From positions 12,026,545 through 12,090,544 of the forward strand of contig NC_047082.1 of the NCBI RefSeq assembly GCF_902459465.1: 64,000 nucleotides of DNA, read 5' to 3'. The number at the start of each line of letters is the position of its first letter. The first letter of the stretch is position 1. The notes under the pieces were generated by a model. It was not told where the DNA came from. It worked only from the letters and a program-made list of their open reading frames with translations, and ran no database searches. Origin of the DNA: Asterias rubens. Lineage: Eukaryota; Echinodermata; Asteroidea; Forcipulatida; Asteriidae. A program made the translations under genes and the position numbers. Of the stretch, positions 15,301 to 25,310 are shown piece by piece.

Positions 15301-18300
15301 AATCAAGGTGCCCTGGCATTTCAGATGAAACAGTTTCGCAGGATTCTTATAGGCATTTTACCAATAACTCCTGGACCAGACATTGTACTGAAAAGGTCAA
15401 ATTTCTTCGCCAATTCATTCATAATTTAATGCCATGTCACTCACCAACATTGTTTAATAGTCATTAAAAAAATACACCGAATGTCTAGTATTATTATTGA
15501 GGTTTCTTCAAGTCTAGCAATTAAATATTTCAAAGAATACCACAAAAGGTAAAGCAATTCTGATCATCTGTGATGTAATTGTAAACCTGTGAATGCATTG
15601 GTGTCTAATGGATCTATACCTTGCACTATTATCTAAACTAATTATCTATGCAATCATCCACTTACTCCTTTCCTAGTATCCTTAATTGCCAATCTAAACT
15701 ATTATTACATCCAACTGTCCAAACAAAAACTCCTCCGGAGTTCCGCTGGAATTCCGCTGGAGTTCCGCTGGAGTTCCGCTGTCCTGAACATTTTTAATAG
15801 ATTCATTGGTAGATACACATTCACTTGTTTTGATTTGTGTGCAGTTGTGGCTACCCTATTGTGTACAAAATATACATTTAATTATTCAAGTACAATGTAC
15901 CTTTTAAATAGTTTGCAATTCATTCCCCACATAAAGTGCATTTGACAGGTTTATCTGCAACCATTGCATCTTGCAATCAAGGAGACTTTACCAAACAATC
16001 TAGAATCACACGGTGCATTCAACATTTAACAAGGAATAAGTTCCATAATCAGGGAGATTTTCAAATTTATTCTTCCAAACATGGAAAGATTGGTTTATGT
16101 ATAAAGGGAACTTTTGGCAGAATCAGGGAAACATGGCAGCTTTGCAAGGGAGCTAGACTCGGACATCGTTTGATATTTTGCTGATGAATCAAACAAGGCC
16201 CACACTTAATACATAAAGTACAATGTCAGTTGCTTTTTTTTTTAAACGTGATATATAAAAAGATATTGTGTAAGTTAGTATTGTGGCTTTGATTCACTTC
16301 AAAATACCAGACAGTTAGCTATATGACTTACGAAGTCAAAGCCCAAGCTTTCTGCAATGGGCAAGTTTTGTACCAGTGTAACTCCATGGAAGAAATCTTT
16401 GAATCTTATAGCTTATTACTTAATAGCTTATGAGGATTACACTCTTTGATTTGTTGTTATATTTTCTATTAAACAAAATGGGGCATGCACATCCCAAAAG
16501 GCCCAACTGCAAGGCCTTTGGGCTGAATTTTGAATCTGTCTGATTCTGAACAGAAAATACTGTCAAATGATTTTCTGTTACAAGCAGGATAGCAGCTGGT
16601 TACCTGGTAAACCTATTCTGCTAAGCATAACTTGGACCCTAGTTTGAATTTGTAGAGTGAAAAGGGCTTTTAAGCTTTTTTCAGAAAAGCACCTATTTGA
16701 AATTAGGTCAGATGATGTTTAGGCCTATAGTTGGTTTCAAAGCTGCAGAGATACCAAATGAAGTCAATAATGCATATCAAACAGAACCGCCTCCAGGGGC
16801 CGATTTCATAGAGCTGCTTTACAAGCAAAAAATTTGCTTAAGAACGAAAAATAGCTCGCTTATTTTACACATGTTACTGGCCAAAATGTCATGCCATAAA
16901 ATACATGGCTTGCAACTGGTATTTAGCTAATGTTTACTCTAAGCATAACAATTGAGGGTAGTCTTGGCCGGTAATCTGATTTTACTAAGCAAGGATTTTT
17001 TTGCCTTTAAGCAAAATTCTCTGCTTAATTAAGCAGCTCTATAAAACTGGGCCCAGGTTGAAATGCCCAACAATTGACAAACTTTACATGCCTGCTGGCA
17101 CACCTTCAAGAATAGTAAATAGTTTCCATACCGCAGTATTAAAGTTCATTCTTTACTTTTCTTTTGAATGGGAGTTGTGACTATGGTGGCACATTGTGTA
17201 CATTCATATGTATACAATGCCTATTGCAAATTATCCAGGTTGTTCGGGATCAACAGTTTTATAATTGATGATCTATAAATCACTTTGGTCAATGTACAAT
17301 TCTGTTCCTCGCTAGAAAAAATTAAATCTAAACTTAAAACCCATCTTTTTAATCACAGAAGCGCTTAGAGACTTTATTTTGTAATATGCGCTAATTTAAG
17401 AACCTCCTTATTATTATTATTATTATTATAAGTTAAAAGTGAGTTAAACATCCGATCATGTCTATTTTTTAAAAGTGCTTTCGGCCGTTATTGTTTTACA
17501 AGGAAATTCAGTGGACTAGAACTTAGTTTTTAATTCAACCAGATTTAAATTAAAGGGAAGGTACATGTTTGGTAATTACTCAAAACAAGTATTAACTTAA
17601 AAACTGACTTGGTAACGGTCATTGGAGAGCTGTTGATAGTATAAAACATTGTGGGAAATGACTCCCTCTGAAGTAACGTATTTTTTGAGAAAGAGGTAAT
17701 TTCTCACTGAAATAATAAAAGACTTCTAGCTAGTAGTCTTTTATTCCTATCTGAAAGCACAAAAACTTGTGTGTTTTTTCTTTCATCATTTTCTTGCAAC
17801 TTCGATGACCAATAGAGCCCAAATTTTCACAGGTTGTTATTTTATGCATGTGATGGGATACCCCAAATGAGAACACTAGTCTTTGACAATTACCAAACGT
17901 GTACAGTGCCTTTAAGGGCCACACGATAGTTTTTCATAAATATTCCCCAGCCCTAAACCCTTCTCCCAGATGTTTTAAGGGCAAAACAAAAAGTGTTTCC
18001 CCATTAATTTATATCAATTGGATAAGCCACAAAATGGCTTCCTGGGTTTTCAGTAAAATAATTTTTTTTCAACTGACTAAATGAGCACAACTGTGTAGAA
18101 TCAGCCGTTCATTACTGCATGATTGCATAAAAACCATTGAATGCATATCAACTGTCCAACTACATGTAATTCAGAGTATAAATGCTGCTGTTAGTTTCAC
18201 TACCATATGTTGAGTCTTTTTAAACTAATATTTTGAACACTACCAGTATTTATTATTTACCACATGAGCATAAAACTGTTCATATTAAAGGAAAGGTATA

Positions 18301-21300
18301 CTTTTTATTTATTGTCAAAGACCAGTGTTCTCAAACAATGCATAAAATAATAAACCTTGGGTCAATTTCACAAAGAGTTGGGACTCGTCTTATCTCGAGG
18401 TAGGACGAGTAACTTGTCCTAACTTAGGATTAATCTTAAGGTCTGTATGCTACAGTGCAGGGTTGGGACTCGTCCTAAGTCCTAAGATTAGTCTTAAGTT
18501 ATGAAGAGTTTTGTGAAATCAACGGCTGTGTATTTTGGGGGCTCAATTGGTCATCAAGGTTGAACAAAAAAATTGAAAAAACAAAACAAAAAACAACTTG
18601 TCGTAAAGATTTGTGTGCTTTCATTTGCCAAAAAAGGATTCAAATTTGTTGGTCCATCAGTATTGTATGCATGCACAGCTACATGTATTTCTCTAAATTT
18701 GCATTGCTTCAAAGGGGTCGTGTCTCACACATAAGTAAAGTTAAGGTCATTCATTTTTGGAGTAATGGATCTGAGTGAACAAGTTGTGTGCACATTGAAT
18801 GTTTATAACCTGTCTAGCAACACGATACATTTTGTAATACATTCAGGGAAAATGTTCACTGTATCCCCTTATCATTTGAACATGATTGATATAGTTGCCA
18901 GTGGCTGCTTAATTGATATTCCCCATGAAATTGACTTTACAAAAATGTTTTATTCACAAATGAGGAAGGAGTTAGGCTAATCCATGGAAAATCATAACAT
19001 GATAGCACAATTACGTCTTGTTCAATTTTTATTTGATTTTATATGAACCAAAAGGGCAATATTTCTGATTTCAAATATTTCCATTTGAAAACATAAAGTT
19101 GCATCAGACAGAATATTTTTCCTTTTTCATAAAAAAAAACAAACAAAAAAAAACAGACAAAAGTGCCAGTTGAAGATCAGCTGGAATATTACAAGTAATA
19201 AAAACTAAACAGAAGTCAATCAAATCAGGTATGCTTCCTCTTTGGAAAATGGAATGAAGGATTGGTTTGTTTTTCCAGGCCGGTATGCTTCGTTTTTGAA
19301 AGGGCATGGCATTTTCTACTTGGCACAGGGAACACTATCTATGGTATGAGGAAATTGTTAAACTTCTATTGTGTCCATTTCAAGAGCACCAACATAACAT
19401 AACAATTAAAATTTTATAAGGCGCAATTCCATCAAGATCATAGCGCACTAGAAAGAAATTAACTTGGAAAATGGTGAGTCTTAAGGACTTTACGAAAAGC
19501 AGAAAGAGTAGTAGATTCCCTACAGTTGGGAGATTGTACCAAATCATTGGCCCAGCCACACTGAAAGCCTTTTTGACCTAGAATTTTGTTTGCTCGGGGA
19601 ACATTCAAGCGAGTGATGTCAAGTGCGGACCGAAGAAATCGAGGAGGAGTGTAATGTGACAGTAAAGTGGTAATATAATGAGGTGTAGTTTTGTTAATAT
19701 ATAAAGCATTTAAAAACAAGAAGAGCAATCTTAAAATGAATTGGATCTCTAATTGGTAGCCAATGAAGTTCCCTAAGTGATGGGGTAATATGTTCTCTCA
19801 AGGGTGTGGAACATATTAAACGTGCTGCACTATTTTGTAATCTAAGGCACAGAGGTTGCTTTCGTTGCCTTCATGAAGTACATTAATTATGCACGAGGCC
19901 TGATTTACAGGAAACTTTCTGTAAATTTGTTTTGGTGACAACAGAACAAAATAAATAAACCATGCCGATGATTAGATTCTAACTATGAACTGTTTTGTTT
20001 ACTTTGTGTCTGCAAACTTATCAGTTGCAATATTGACACACTGGGGGAATGCAAACAAGCCTGGATAATTGATTTCATTTCTGCATGGGTGCGATACTTT
20101 TAATGCACCAAACTATTTTTTAATTAGCGGAGCCAATATTTTTTTAACATAGCACAGGAAGAGGCGGGGGTAAGATGCTGTTATCCAATGATGAAAGTTT
20201 AACCACAACATTGATACAAATTACAATAGATTTGTAGACCAAGAAACTGGGGCTCTGTACAATTGCAGTTACTGGGTCTTTGAGTAATAGACCCAATAAC
20301 ACGTCATTGTTTTTGGTTGATGGAAATTCCTAAAATACAAAATAACTGTATGGAGATTTAAAGGCAGTGGATTTAGATGGTAATTACTCAAAACCTTACT
20401 TTGTAACGAGTAATGTGGAGCTGTTGATAGTATAAAATATTGTGAGAAACGGCTCCCTCTGAAGTAGCGTACACATGTAGTTTTCGAGAAAGATTAATTT
20501 TCCCACGCATTTGGTTTTGAGACCTCAGAACCAAATTTTTGAGGTCTCAAAATCAAACATCTGAAAGCATAGTTGCAATAAGGCCAAGTAAAAAAAGAAA
20601 CATGTTTCGCGTCCCCGCCCGCTTCCTTTTTACAGGCCGCCTCCTTTTTTATTTTATTTTTTATTTTATTTTTTTATGCACATTATTTTTTAATTTTTTT
20701 TAAATAGGGTTATTTTAAATGATCCACGCAAAAACAATTTGAATGTCTTGTCTGAATGCCCCGACTAAATTGTTTCATTTATGTTTGGTGTATTTCAGCA
20801 GTAGAAAAAACAATGGATATTTGACATTTTAACAAAGAATGGCGGCCATCTTGAAATAAAAAATAAAAAATAAAAAGCCCCTCTTCCTCCCTTTTTTTTT
20901 TACTCGGCCTAATGTAACTCTCCTCCCGACATCGGGAGGAGGGTTACATTATCCCAACTACTGAAAGCACACAACTTTGAGTGACAAGGATGTTTTTTCT
21001 TTCACAGTTATCTCGCAACTTGAGCTCAAATTTTCACAGATTTGTTATACATTTGTATGCATGTTGAGATAACAAGTGAGAAGACTGGTCTTTGACATGT
21101 ACCGAAGGTGTCCAGTGTCTTTAACTGGCTCATCATAATGTCCAGAGTTAAGTTCTTTAATGGTACCACCTTTCAATTTCACTGTACTACTCAGGCATGG
21201 AATGACACGAAGGCCAAGCATGTACGTTGCCCCTGGTGTTGGCCTTTGGGGAAAAAATTCCGTATGGCGCCACCACTTTTTCATTCGAAATAAAATAATA

Positions 21301-21746
21301 TAGTATCTAATTTACCTGATTGATATATCCCTTTTAGTAAAAATGAGTGAAAAAGTGGTGGCGCCATACGGAAAGTTATCAAAATTAAAATAGCCATGCC
21401 CTTTGATTCCCCTTTGAACAGGTTAAAAAATGAAATCCCTGGCCTAATGACCAACACCCCATCTTTTTTTTTCTTCCTTCAATCAAAATAATTTTTATTT
21501 TTAAGCATTAGATTTGCCACTCAAATTCGATTTGGTAGCCTACACTTATCAACAATTTCAGTGAAAAGGGATTTAAACTTAGTACACTGTATGACTGTGT
21601 GACTGTTGAATAACTAATAATTCTGACTTCCGAGTGCAGTTAACCGTTAAATTAAAAATCTAAAACACAAAAGGCCAGACCTACAACTAAGCCACATTAA
21701 TTCACAATAAATTACAATGTTTACTTACCACAGAATTTGGATCCAT
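309..21746 (-). CDS. NIPAL2: NIPA-like magnesium transporter (NIPAL2/NIPAL3 type), 3' end outside the window
   Basis: NIPA-like proteins are multi-pass membrane proteins of the drug/metabolite-transporter fold and carry Mg2+. Eight minus-strand coding exons join with GT-AG borders and matching phases. From the 5' end they are 21729-21746, 8978-9046, 8494-8677, 8008-8067, 5337-5389, 4497-4565, 1278-1374 and 309-444, giving 228 residues. Helix 1 is at about residues 7-26 (IIIGACLAIGGNLLISISMN). The family signature follows: SKLWWLGIFMMVVGEIGNF, then AYGFGPASVVAPLG. The last visible exon has the conserved SKAVSGMIT and a hydrophobic helix. GNF, AYGF and APLG fit human NIPAL2 better than NIPAL3, judged from memory. 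The remaining C-terminal part lies left of base 309. The first coding exon encodes only MDPNSV and is separated by a 12.7 kb intron full of foldback elements, so it is the least certain exon. The family call is firm. Confidence 0.9.
817..1205 (-). mobile_element. SINE, tRNA-Leu-headed family, head missing
   Basis: Shares TATAGCGCTTT, TACCCCTGGTCACT, ACCATCTCAGCTCCC and CTGCCCTCACAGGTA with the full copy at 36092-36447. An A-rich insertion lies at 880-1010. It sits in the intron between two NIPAL exons. Confidence 0.7.
1526..1901. mobile_element. Diverged TTAA foldback element
   Basis: Starts and ends in TTAA and has imperfect inverted ends. It shares its right TTAA with the next element. Its inner sequence resembles 4380-4460. 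Confidence 0.35.
1898..2245. mobile_element. TTAA foldback element, family D copy 1
   Basis: The left end AAAGCCATTATACACTTTCGG mirrors the right end CCAATGGCTTTAA. Same family as 53073-53430. Confidence 0.7.
2250..2616. repeat. Intron stretch with a dispersed repeat
   Basis: TGGCAATAA...AAGAAGTACAGCAGC is shared with 29270-29450, which marks a dispersed repeat of unknown type. No exon seen. Confidence 0.35.
2617..2999. mobile_element. TTAA foldback element, family B copy 1
   Basis: Near-palindromic element bounded by TTAA, with inner arms CGAGACCTCAAGTTCTAAAC and its complement. No coding capacity. Confidence 0.8.
2996..3323. mobile_element. TTAA foldback element, family C copy 1
   Basis: Starts AAAGGGAAGGTACACGTTTGG and ends with CCAAACGTGTAC. 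The centre is a perfect hairpin (AAAAGACTTCTAGCTAGAAG). It shares its left TTAA with the preceding family B copy. Confidence 0.8.
3459..3819. mobile_element. TTAA foldback element, family E copy 1
   Basis: Ends AAAGGAATAAGTTGCCTTGG and GGCAACGTGTTCCTTTAA. The centre is an inverted pair around ACGGTCGGCCATTTATGGG. Confidence 0.8.
3820..4496. other. Intron stretch with repeat debris
   Basis: A family C end (AAACGTGTACCTTCCCTTTAA) lies at 4286-4314. The rest is AT-rich with no exon seen. Confidence 0.3.
4640..4895 (-). mobile_element. SINE, tRNA-Leu-headed family, partial
   Basis: Contains CCAGTTCCCTGGGGAGTA, TACCCCTGGGTG and AACCGGGATTCAAATC, as in 36092-36447. Confidence 0.6.
4903..5277. mobile_element. 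TTAA foldback element, family B copy 2
   Basis: GGCAGTGGACACTATTGGTA at the left mirrors CCAATAGTGTCCACTG at the right. Confidence 0.8.
5697..5950 (+). repeat. Minisatellite, two-level
   Basis: Six copies of GAGGCACTGTACATGGTGAG. The first four are about 27-31 bases apart. The last three sit in a longer 55-base unit that adds TTTATATAACACCCAAGC. Confidence 0.9.
6037..6096. repeat. Short perfect hairpin
   Basis: CCATCCGAAAAGTACTA and its complement flank GCACGCTGCAGCGTGC. It would fold into a long stem with almost no loop. Confidence 0.75.
6357..6507. mobile_element. Foldback element
   Basis: ATGAATGTTTTTCATTCGTGC and the mirrored end CATTGCACTCATAAACATTC flank an inner inverted pair GGAATATTCCATTCAACT. 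Confidence 0.65.
6856..7235. mobile_element. TTAA foldback element, family C copy 2
   Basis: AAAGGGAAGGTACATGTTTGG at the left and CCAAACGTGTACCTTCCC at the right. Central CTTCTAGCTAGAAG hairpin. Confidence 0.8.
7449..7825. mobile_element. TTAA foldback element, family B copy 3
   Basis: Complete copy with both ends, bounded by TTAA. Confidence 0.85.
9115..9504. mobile_element. TTAA foldback element, family B copy 4
   Basis: Complete copy in the opposite sense to copy 3. Lies just upstream of the NIPAL exon at 8978-9046. Confidence 0.8.
9505..10892. other. Intron stretch without a gene
   Basis: AT-rich. A short SINE remnant (TACCCCTGGTCACT) lies at 10260-10275. Nothing else recognised. Confidence 0.4.
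10893..11026. mobile_element. Short foldback, GGCCGGTTTATAG ends
   Basis: AAGGCCGGTTTATAGTCG mirrors CTATAAACCGGCCTTTA. An inner pair GATGGAAATCTTG and CAAGATTTCCATC extends the stem. Confidence 0.8.
11211..11333 (+). repeat. Tandem duplication of 61 bases
   Basis: Two virtually identical copies, each starting TAGATTTACTGAGGACCCAG and ending GTGCCAGTGTGTTG. Confidence 0.9.
11410..11805. mobile_element. TTAA foldback element, family E copy 2
   Basis: Complete, with TTAA ends and a central inverted pair (GGGAGTCAAAATGTTGACTCCC). Confidence 0.85.
12155..12430. mobile_element. Foldback element, family A copy 1, next to an (AAT)n tract
   Basis: Starts GTCCACAGATTTACATTAAA, as in the complete copy at 59141-59500. 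The inner pair GATTTTAGCATGTA and CTCATTTCTAAAAGACTACA follows. The right end is lost. The (AAT)n run is at 12155-12175. Confidence 0.6.
12440..12573 (+). repeat. Left copy of a 135-base direct repeat
   Basis: CAAGGAGATAAGACCAGGAT through CCAGTCCATTGCTC. The matching copy is at 13096-13231. Confidence 0.85.
12574..12962. mobile_element. TTAA foldback element, family B copy 5
   Basis: Complete. Inserted at the end of the left copy of a direct repeat whose right copy lacks it. Confidence 0.85.
13096..13231 (+). repeat. Right copy of the 135-base direct repeat (empty site)
   Basis: Same sequence as 12440-12573, followed directly by CTCTATTAAAACAC with no foldback inserted. Confidence 0.85.
13679..14057. 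mobile_element. TTAA foldback element, family B copy 6
   Basis: Complete, with TTAA ends and the GACCTCAAGTTTAGAACTTG centre. Confidence 0.85.
14435..14582. mobile_element. Family B copy 7, internally deleted
   Basis: Keeps both TTAA ends and the segment from GAAAGCACACAACTT onward. Most of the left arm is missing. Confidence 0.6.
14780..15283. mobile_element. Family E copy 3 with an expanded centre
   Basis: The right arm GTGTGGATCATTATATT through GATCCAAGGCAACGTGG matches family E. The left arm is diverged. The centre is replaced by the array at 14859-15110. Confidence 0.75.
14859..15110 (+). repeat. 27-base minisatellite, nine copies
   Basis: The unit holds GGTCGGCCATTTATTGCTCC then CATAAAT and is itself nearly palindromic. 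Copies differ mainly at one base (GGCC or GACC). It reads as nine-residue repeats in two frames, but there is no reason to think it is translated. Confidence 0.95.
15284..16797. other. Intron stretch without a gene
   Basis: A short GTTCCGCTGGA tandem (about five units) lies at 15738-15780. Otherwise AT-rich with no exon or known repeat. Confidence 0.4.
16798..17056. mobile_element. Foldback element, GGGCC...TTTCATAGAGC family, copy 1
   Basis: GGGGCCGATTTCATAGAGCT mirrors AGCTCTATAAAACTGGGCCC. Compare 22990-23292. Confidence 0.65.
17308..17426 (+). mobile_element. Short 3' tail of a CR1-like retrotransposon
   Basis: The plus strand encodes KIKSKLKTHLFNHRSA followed by a stop and an (ATT)n tail at 17409-17429. 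This is the usual end of CR1/L2 elements. Only this tail remains. Confidence 0.55.
17550..17915. mobile_element. TTAA foldback element, family C copy 3
   Basis: The left end AAAGGGAAGGTACATGTTTGG is family C. The right end GTGTACAGTGCCTTTAA mixes C and B features. Confidence 0.75.
18285..18560. mobile_element. Family C fragment interrupted by another foldback
   Basis: C-type sequence (TTGTCAAAGACCAGTGTTCT) stops at about 18358 and resumes with GGCTCAATTGGTCATCA at 18540. Between lies a foldback (18359-18526) with TTTCACAAAGAGTTGGG and the mirrored AGAGTTTTGTGAAATC ends. Confidence 0.6.
19440..19890 (-). pseudogene. Fragment of a CR1/L2-like reverse transcriptase, C-terminal end
   Basis: The minus strand encodes the typical tail of CR1/L2 polymerases. 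Reading rightmost to leftmost: LQNSAARLI, then REHITPSLRELHWLPI, PHYITTLLSHYTPPRFLRS, FQCGWANDLVQ and FRKVLKTHHF. The best open stretch is 19459-19728 and a frame change lies just upstream of it. Upstream domains are missing. It sits inside the first intron of the NIPAL gene in the same orientation. Confidence 0.75.
20358..21124. mobile_element. TTAA foldback element, family B copy 8, interrupted
   Basis: Family B sequence is split by a 391-base insertion at 20570-20960. The two halves join cleanly at CTGAAAGCA. Confidence 0.8.
20570..20960. mobile_element. TAGTTGC-family foldback with 9-base target duplication
   Basis: Ends TAGTTGC...CCAACTA, with inner inverted pair AAGGCCAAGTAAAAAAAG and TTTTACTCGGCCT. 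CTGAAAGCA is repeated at 20561-20569 and 20961-20969. Contains AT-rich sequence and a CCTCCCGACATCGGGAGG palindrome. Confidence 0.85.
21260..21371. mobile_element. Foldback, GGCGCCATACGG family, copy 1
   Basis: CCGTATGGCGCCACCACTTT and its exact complement form the arms of a short element with an AT-rich loop. Confidence 0.85.
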
Positions 21747-22989
21747 GTTTAACTCCTTCTTTCACACACTAGAACTGTGCAAAATGTGCTATTATCTGGC
21801 TGTTTAAAACACGATCTACAAAAATGGTGATTGTTACTGCAATTCATGCTCTGCACGAAGTGTGTCCAAACTGTAGTATACAAAGTCAGTGACCGTAGAA
21901 GAAGTGGGTGTGGGACCAAGTCGTCGGACTACAAGTGGTGGGCGAATGGACGGCGTGCATACGGCCCAGCAGATCAGACAGCTCCACTGAAAACATCCCA
22001 ACCGCGATGTATGGTATGTGTATGTGCCAAAAAAAAGTTGATTGTTTCATCAAGTTACAGATACATGTGGTTCTTTCTTGCTCGACACACGTTGGTGGAT
22101 TTTTTTTGTAACTATTTGCTGTGCAATAAATGGTTTCAATTGGGTCAAACCATGGAGCTGTAAAACGGTCAAACTTAACTGTATGCAGGTTGAATGGATC
22201 AAAGCTGCGCTGTTGCGCGTGAAACTGTACTCTGTGCACACGTACACACACACAAACCACACACACCACTCGAGTATGGATGCAATCTCAAACACGAATA
22301 AAGCATTAGTCGGTCTATGGCCCGGCATGGCATGCATGGTTGATTCTTAGTAAAATCAAAGTTACGGTCTGTTGCGCTCGATAGTATTAGCCTTTTTTTC
22401 TGGCCTCGTTTGACAGACGCCCTCTGTATTTTGCCAGCATTTAACCTACAATACATCGTTTCTAAACCAAGAAATAATACCAAGACCTGCCAACTTATCC
22501 CGACGCTGTGGAACACTATAACATCCAAAATCAAAATTAATGAGCATATCAAACACGTTCACATTCAATGAATTCTTTACGTGCCCAGCTCCTACATGTT
22601 TATCTAGTCTAGGGTTATTTGAACTTTTTGTTTGTCGTGGGATGTGCCAAGTACGAGTGGAAACAGTCTCCTGCTCCTCATAAAATATCTGTGAGACCTC
22701 CCCTGCTTTTAGTGGAATGGTCCAGTTTAGGATGCTGATGAATATGACTACACCAGGTTCTTGCACTTTGGAAATTGCTTATTTTAGTCATTGAATGATT
22801 AAGAGGGGGTATATTCCATCTTCCTTTCATGTTTGAAGTGATATATAATGTATATCAAGACTATAAACATAATCTGTATTCAAAACCAAAAGAACTTTTA
22901 AAATATTTTAGCTGAATCATGGTGGATGTTTAATTTTTTTGAGGGGGGGGGACCCCTAAGAACTATTCCAGGGAAAACCCAAACTATCA
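21747..22989. other. Region upstream of the NIPAL gene
   Basis: Likely holds the NIPAL promoter and untranslated first exon. A CA-rich tract lies at 22241-22265. ORFs on both strands up to 127 codons show no family resemblance and overlap one another, so none is called. Confidence 0.35.
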
Positions 22990-23292
22990 GGGCCCAATTT
23001 CATAGAGCTGCTAAGCACAACGGTTTTCTTAGCTTGAAATTTCTTCCTTGAAAAAAACGGGATTACAACCCAAATTTCCATGTATTTCATATTATTATTA
23101 TTATTTATTCAGCATAATAACACATAAAAAAAACCTAATAAAAATAAAAAATAAATGTTACTGGTATTCAGCTGTTGTTTGCTTATCCTGAAAACCAAGT
23201 GGAAATTTGGTTGGTAATCCTGTTTTTATCACGGTAAAAATTTCAAGCCAAGCAAATTGTTGCGCTTAGCAGCTCTATGAAATTGAGCCCTT
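22990..23292. mobile_element. Foldback element, GGGCCCAATTTCATAG family, copy 2
   Basis: GGGCCCAATTTCATAGAGCT mirrors AGCTCTATGAAATTGAGCCC. An (ATT)n run sits in the left arm. Confidence 0.8.
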
Positions 23293-23904
23293 GTTAGGAC
23301 TGCAACCCAATCCAAAGTGCCCTGATGGGATTCAAAACTAGGTTCAAATAGGTCAAGAGGAGGAAAGGGTACAACCCCTTCAACCCAACAGCAAATCAAG
23401 TTGTAATTTTCAAAATAAAGGTCTTCATTATAAAAAGTTTTCAGGGGAATTCCACCCCTTTTAAATGAATTGCAAAAATCACAAAACTACAAAATCTAAC
23501 AGCCCTTAACATTAAATCTGTAGGCCCAACCCTTATTTACAAAACATGATTGTTTTTTAATAAACGGACAACACACATTAAAGTCTTTTTTAGCCAAGTG
23601 TTAATTCAATTCAATTCAATTAAATTTATTATCCACAAATGGGAAATTCATTTCGACCTGTACATCTATAAGTTAAAAATACATATAAATTATTTACAAT
23701 GTCAGCACAAAAATATAATATTATTAAAAACATATTTGTCATTAAGTTTTATCAACATGTCCATTTTGCAGCAACAAAGATATCATTGTTGTGTTCTTAA
23801 AGAATAAATTTAATCATCTAAGAGAGGTTTGTAGCTACACCCTATAAATATATCTCTTTTTGAGTAGTGTTGGTTCTGGAAAGACTCGCGAAAAAAAAAC
23901 ACAT

Positions 23905-24075
23905 TTTGTGGCAACAGACTTGCCATGATTTCTGGGCTGACTTGTTTTACACATTTCTCAAAAAAATACAGCACCTCAGCAATTACTATTTTTAGGGAAG
24001 CTTCTACCATCATTATCTTCAAACTGTGTAAGTTTAGTGTAAATCTGTGGACGTTGTGTTTTGTGTCCTACAAAA
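23905..24075. mobile_element. Foldback family A, fragment
   Basis: CATTTCTCAAAAAAATACAG, CACCTCAGCAATTACTA and CTTCAAACTGTGTAAGTTTA match the right arm of 59141-59500. Confidence 0.6.
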
Positions 24076-24596
24076 TGTACCAAAACCCTTTTGAATCTGA
24101 AGGTACAAAGGTTGGGTGCAATCTTATGTGATCCCTTTTGTGTTTCTGATGACTTCATAAATATCAATCAAACTTCAGGGAAGTCTCGTTTAATTTTTTG
24201 ATTTGATGTTGATTAATTATTTGTTCACTAAAAAATAGCTTGGATGGGTCATCCATTCTGATTGGTTGAGAGGAGATCATGTGGCCATTGTTAAACATGG
24301 CGTGAATTTTGAGTCAATTAAATTTCACGGCCCAAATTAAGTTGGCAGGTCGCATAATTGGCTCATGCACACAAGTTCAAAACTTGCATCCACTAGTTAA
24401 GCACACAAGGTTTTAATTTGTGCAAGGAGCTAATTTGTGCTGAAAATGGACAGAACTCCAAGCAAAGTCAAGGCAAGTTGAGGGGCTGAACTGTCAGATC
24501 TAGTCTCAACTTGCAAAGGTTTATTGAAATTTTTGAAGGAAAGGTATTTATGAATGGAAATATAACAGTGGTATGACTCAGTCATACGGCCCTGAC

Positions 24597-24935
24597 CCTG
24601 TTGGTTTTTAATCAGGGAATAAAAGGATAGCGACGAGTTCTTAAACGGTTGTTTAAAACCGGCAGGGCCGTTGTCGTGTGATAAAGGCGAGGGCCTTTAT
24701 CGCCGGATTATATGCAATTGTGCGTGTGTAGTCTTGGTGCAAGACGTTTTTTGTTTTCCTTTCACACACAGCGCGGCCATCTCACCAACAGAGCCCGCAT
24801 CGCCCGTAACGAGAAACGTCATGCATCAAGACTAGCATGTAGTATCCGAAAACAACCGGTTATAAACAGCTCCAGCTGGTTATTATCAACCGTTTAAACA
24901 CCCCCACGTGACGCGCTCTCCACCAATAGGAATAG
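24597..24935. mobile_element. Dispersed element, GTTTAAACGG family, copy 1
   Basis: Shares GCGAGGGCCTTTATCGC and CCCACGTGACGCGCTCTCC with 26373-26625. Internal inverted pair TTAAACGGTTG and CAACCGTTTAA. Confidence 0.65.
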
Positions 24936-24988
24936 CAAAACTGAGGTATGAATGCCCCTTTAACGAGTAAGATATTGTTGCCCACTCT

Positions 24989-24994
24989 TTTATT
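24989..24994 (-). terminator. Possible poly(A) signal of ERICH1
   Basis: AATAAA on the minus strand, about 320 bases after the stop codon in the last exon. Confidence 0.3.
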
Positions 24995-25310
24995 CCCTTA
25001 TTTGAAACTTTTACATAATATGTAGGATATGAAACTTTGCATGGTGGAAATACGATATAGTAAGTTGTTTTGCGGAAACAAACAATTAACCAAAATTAAC
25101 TTTTTCATGGTTTGTGGCACAAATTGATGGTGTCGGCTAATGTTGCTGACAGGGTTAAGAGGCTAACTTGGAATGCATATTTACTCTGCTTACATGAGGA
25201 CGCTCCAATCAGATCTTGGATTAACCCGAGTTGGTGATAGTGGAGGGATCTTTGGTCGAGTCACGATGCAGCAAGAACAACTCAACAGACTCACATTCCT
25301 TAAGATATAT

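Noticed and set aside
21831-22766. Several overlapping ORFs of 60-127 codons on both strands
   Set aside because: Mutually overlapping in opposite frames, no domain, no splice structure linking them.
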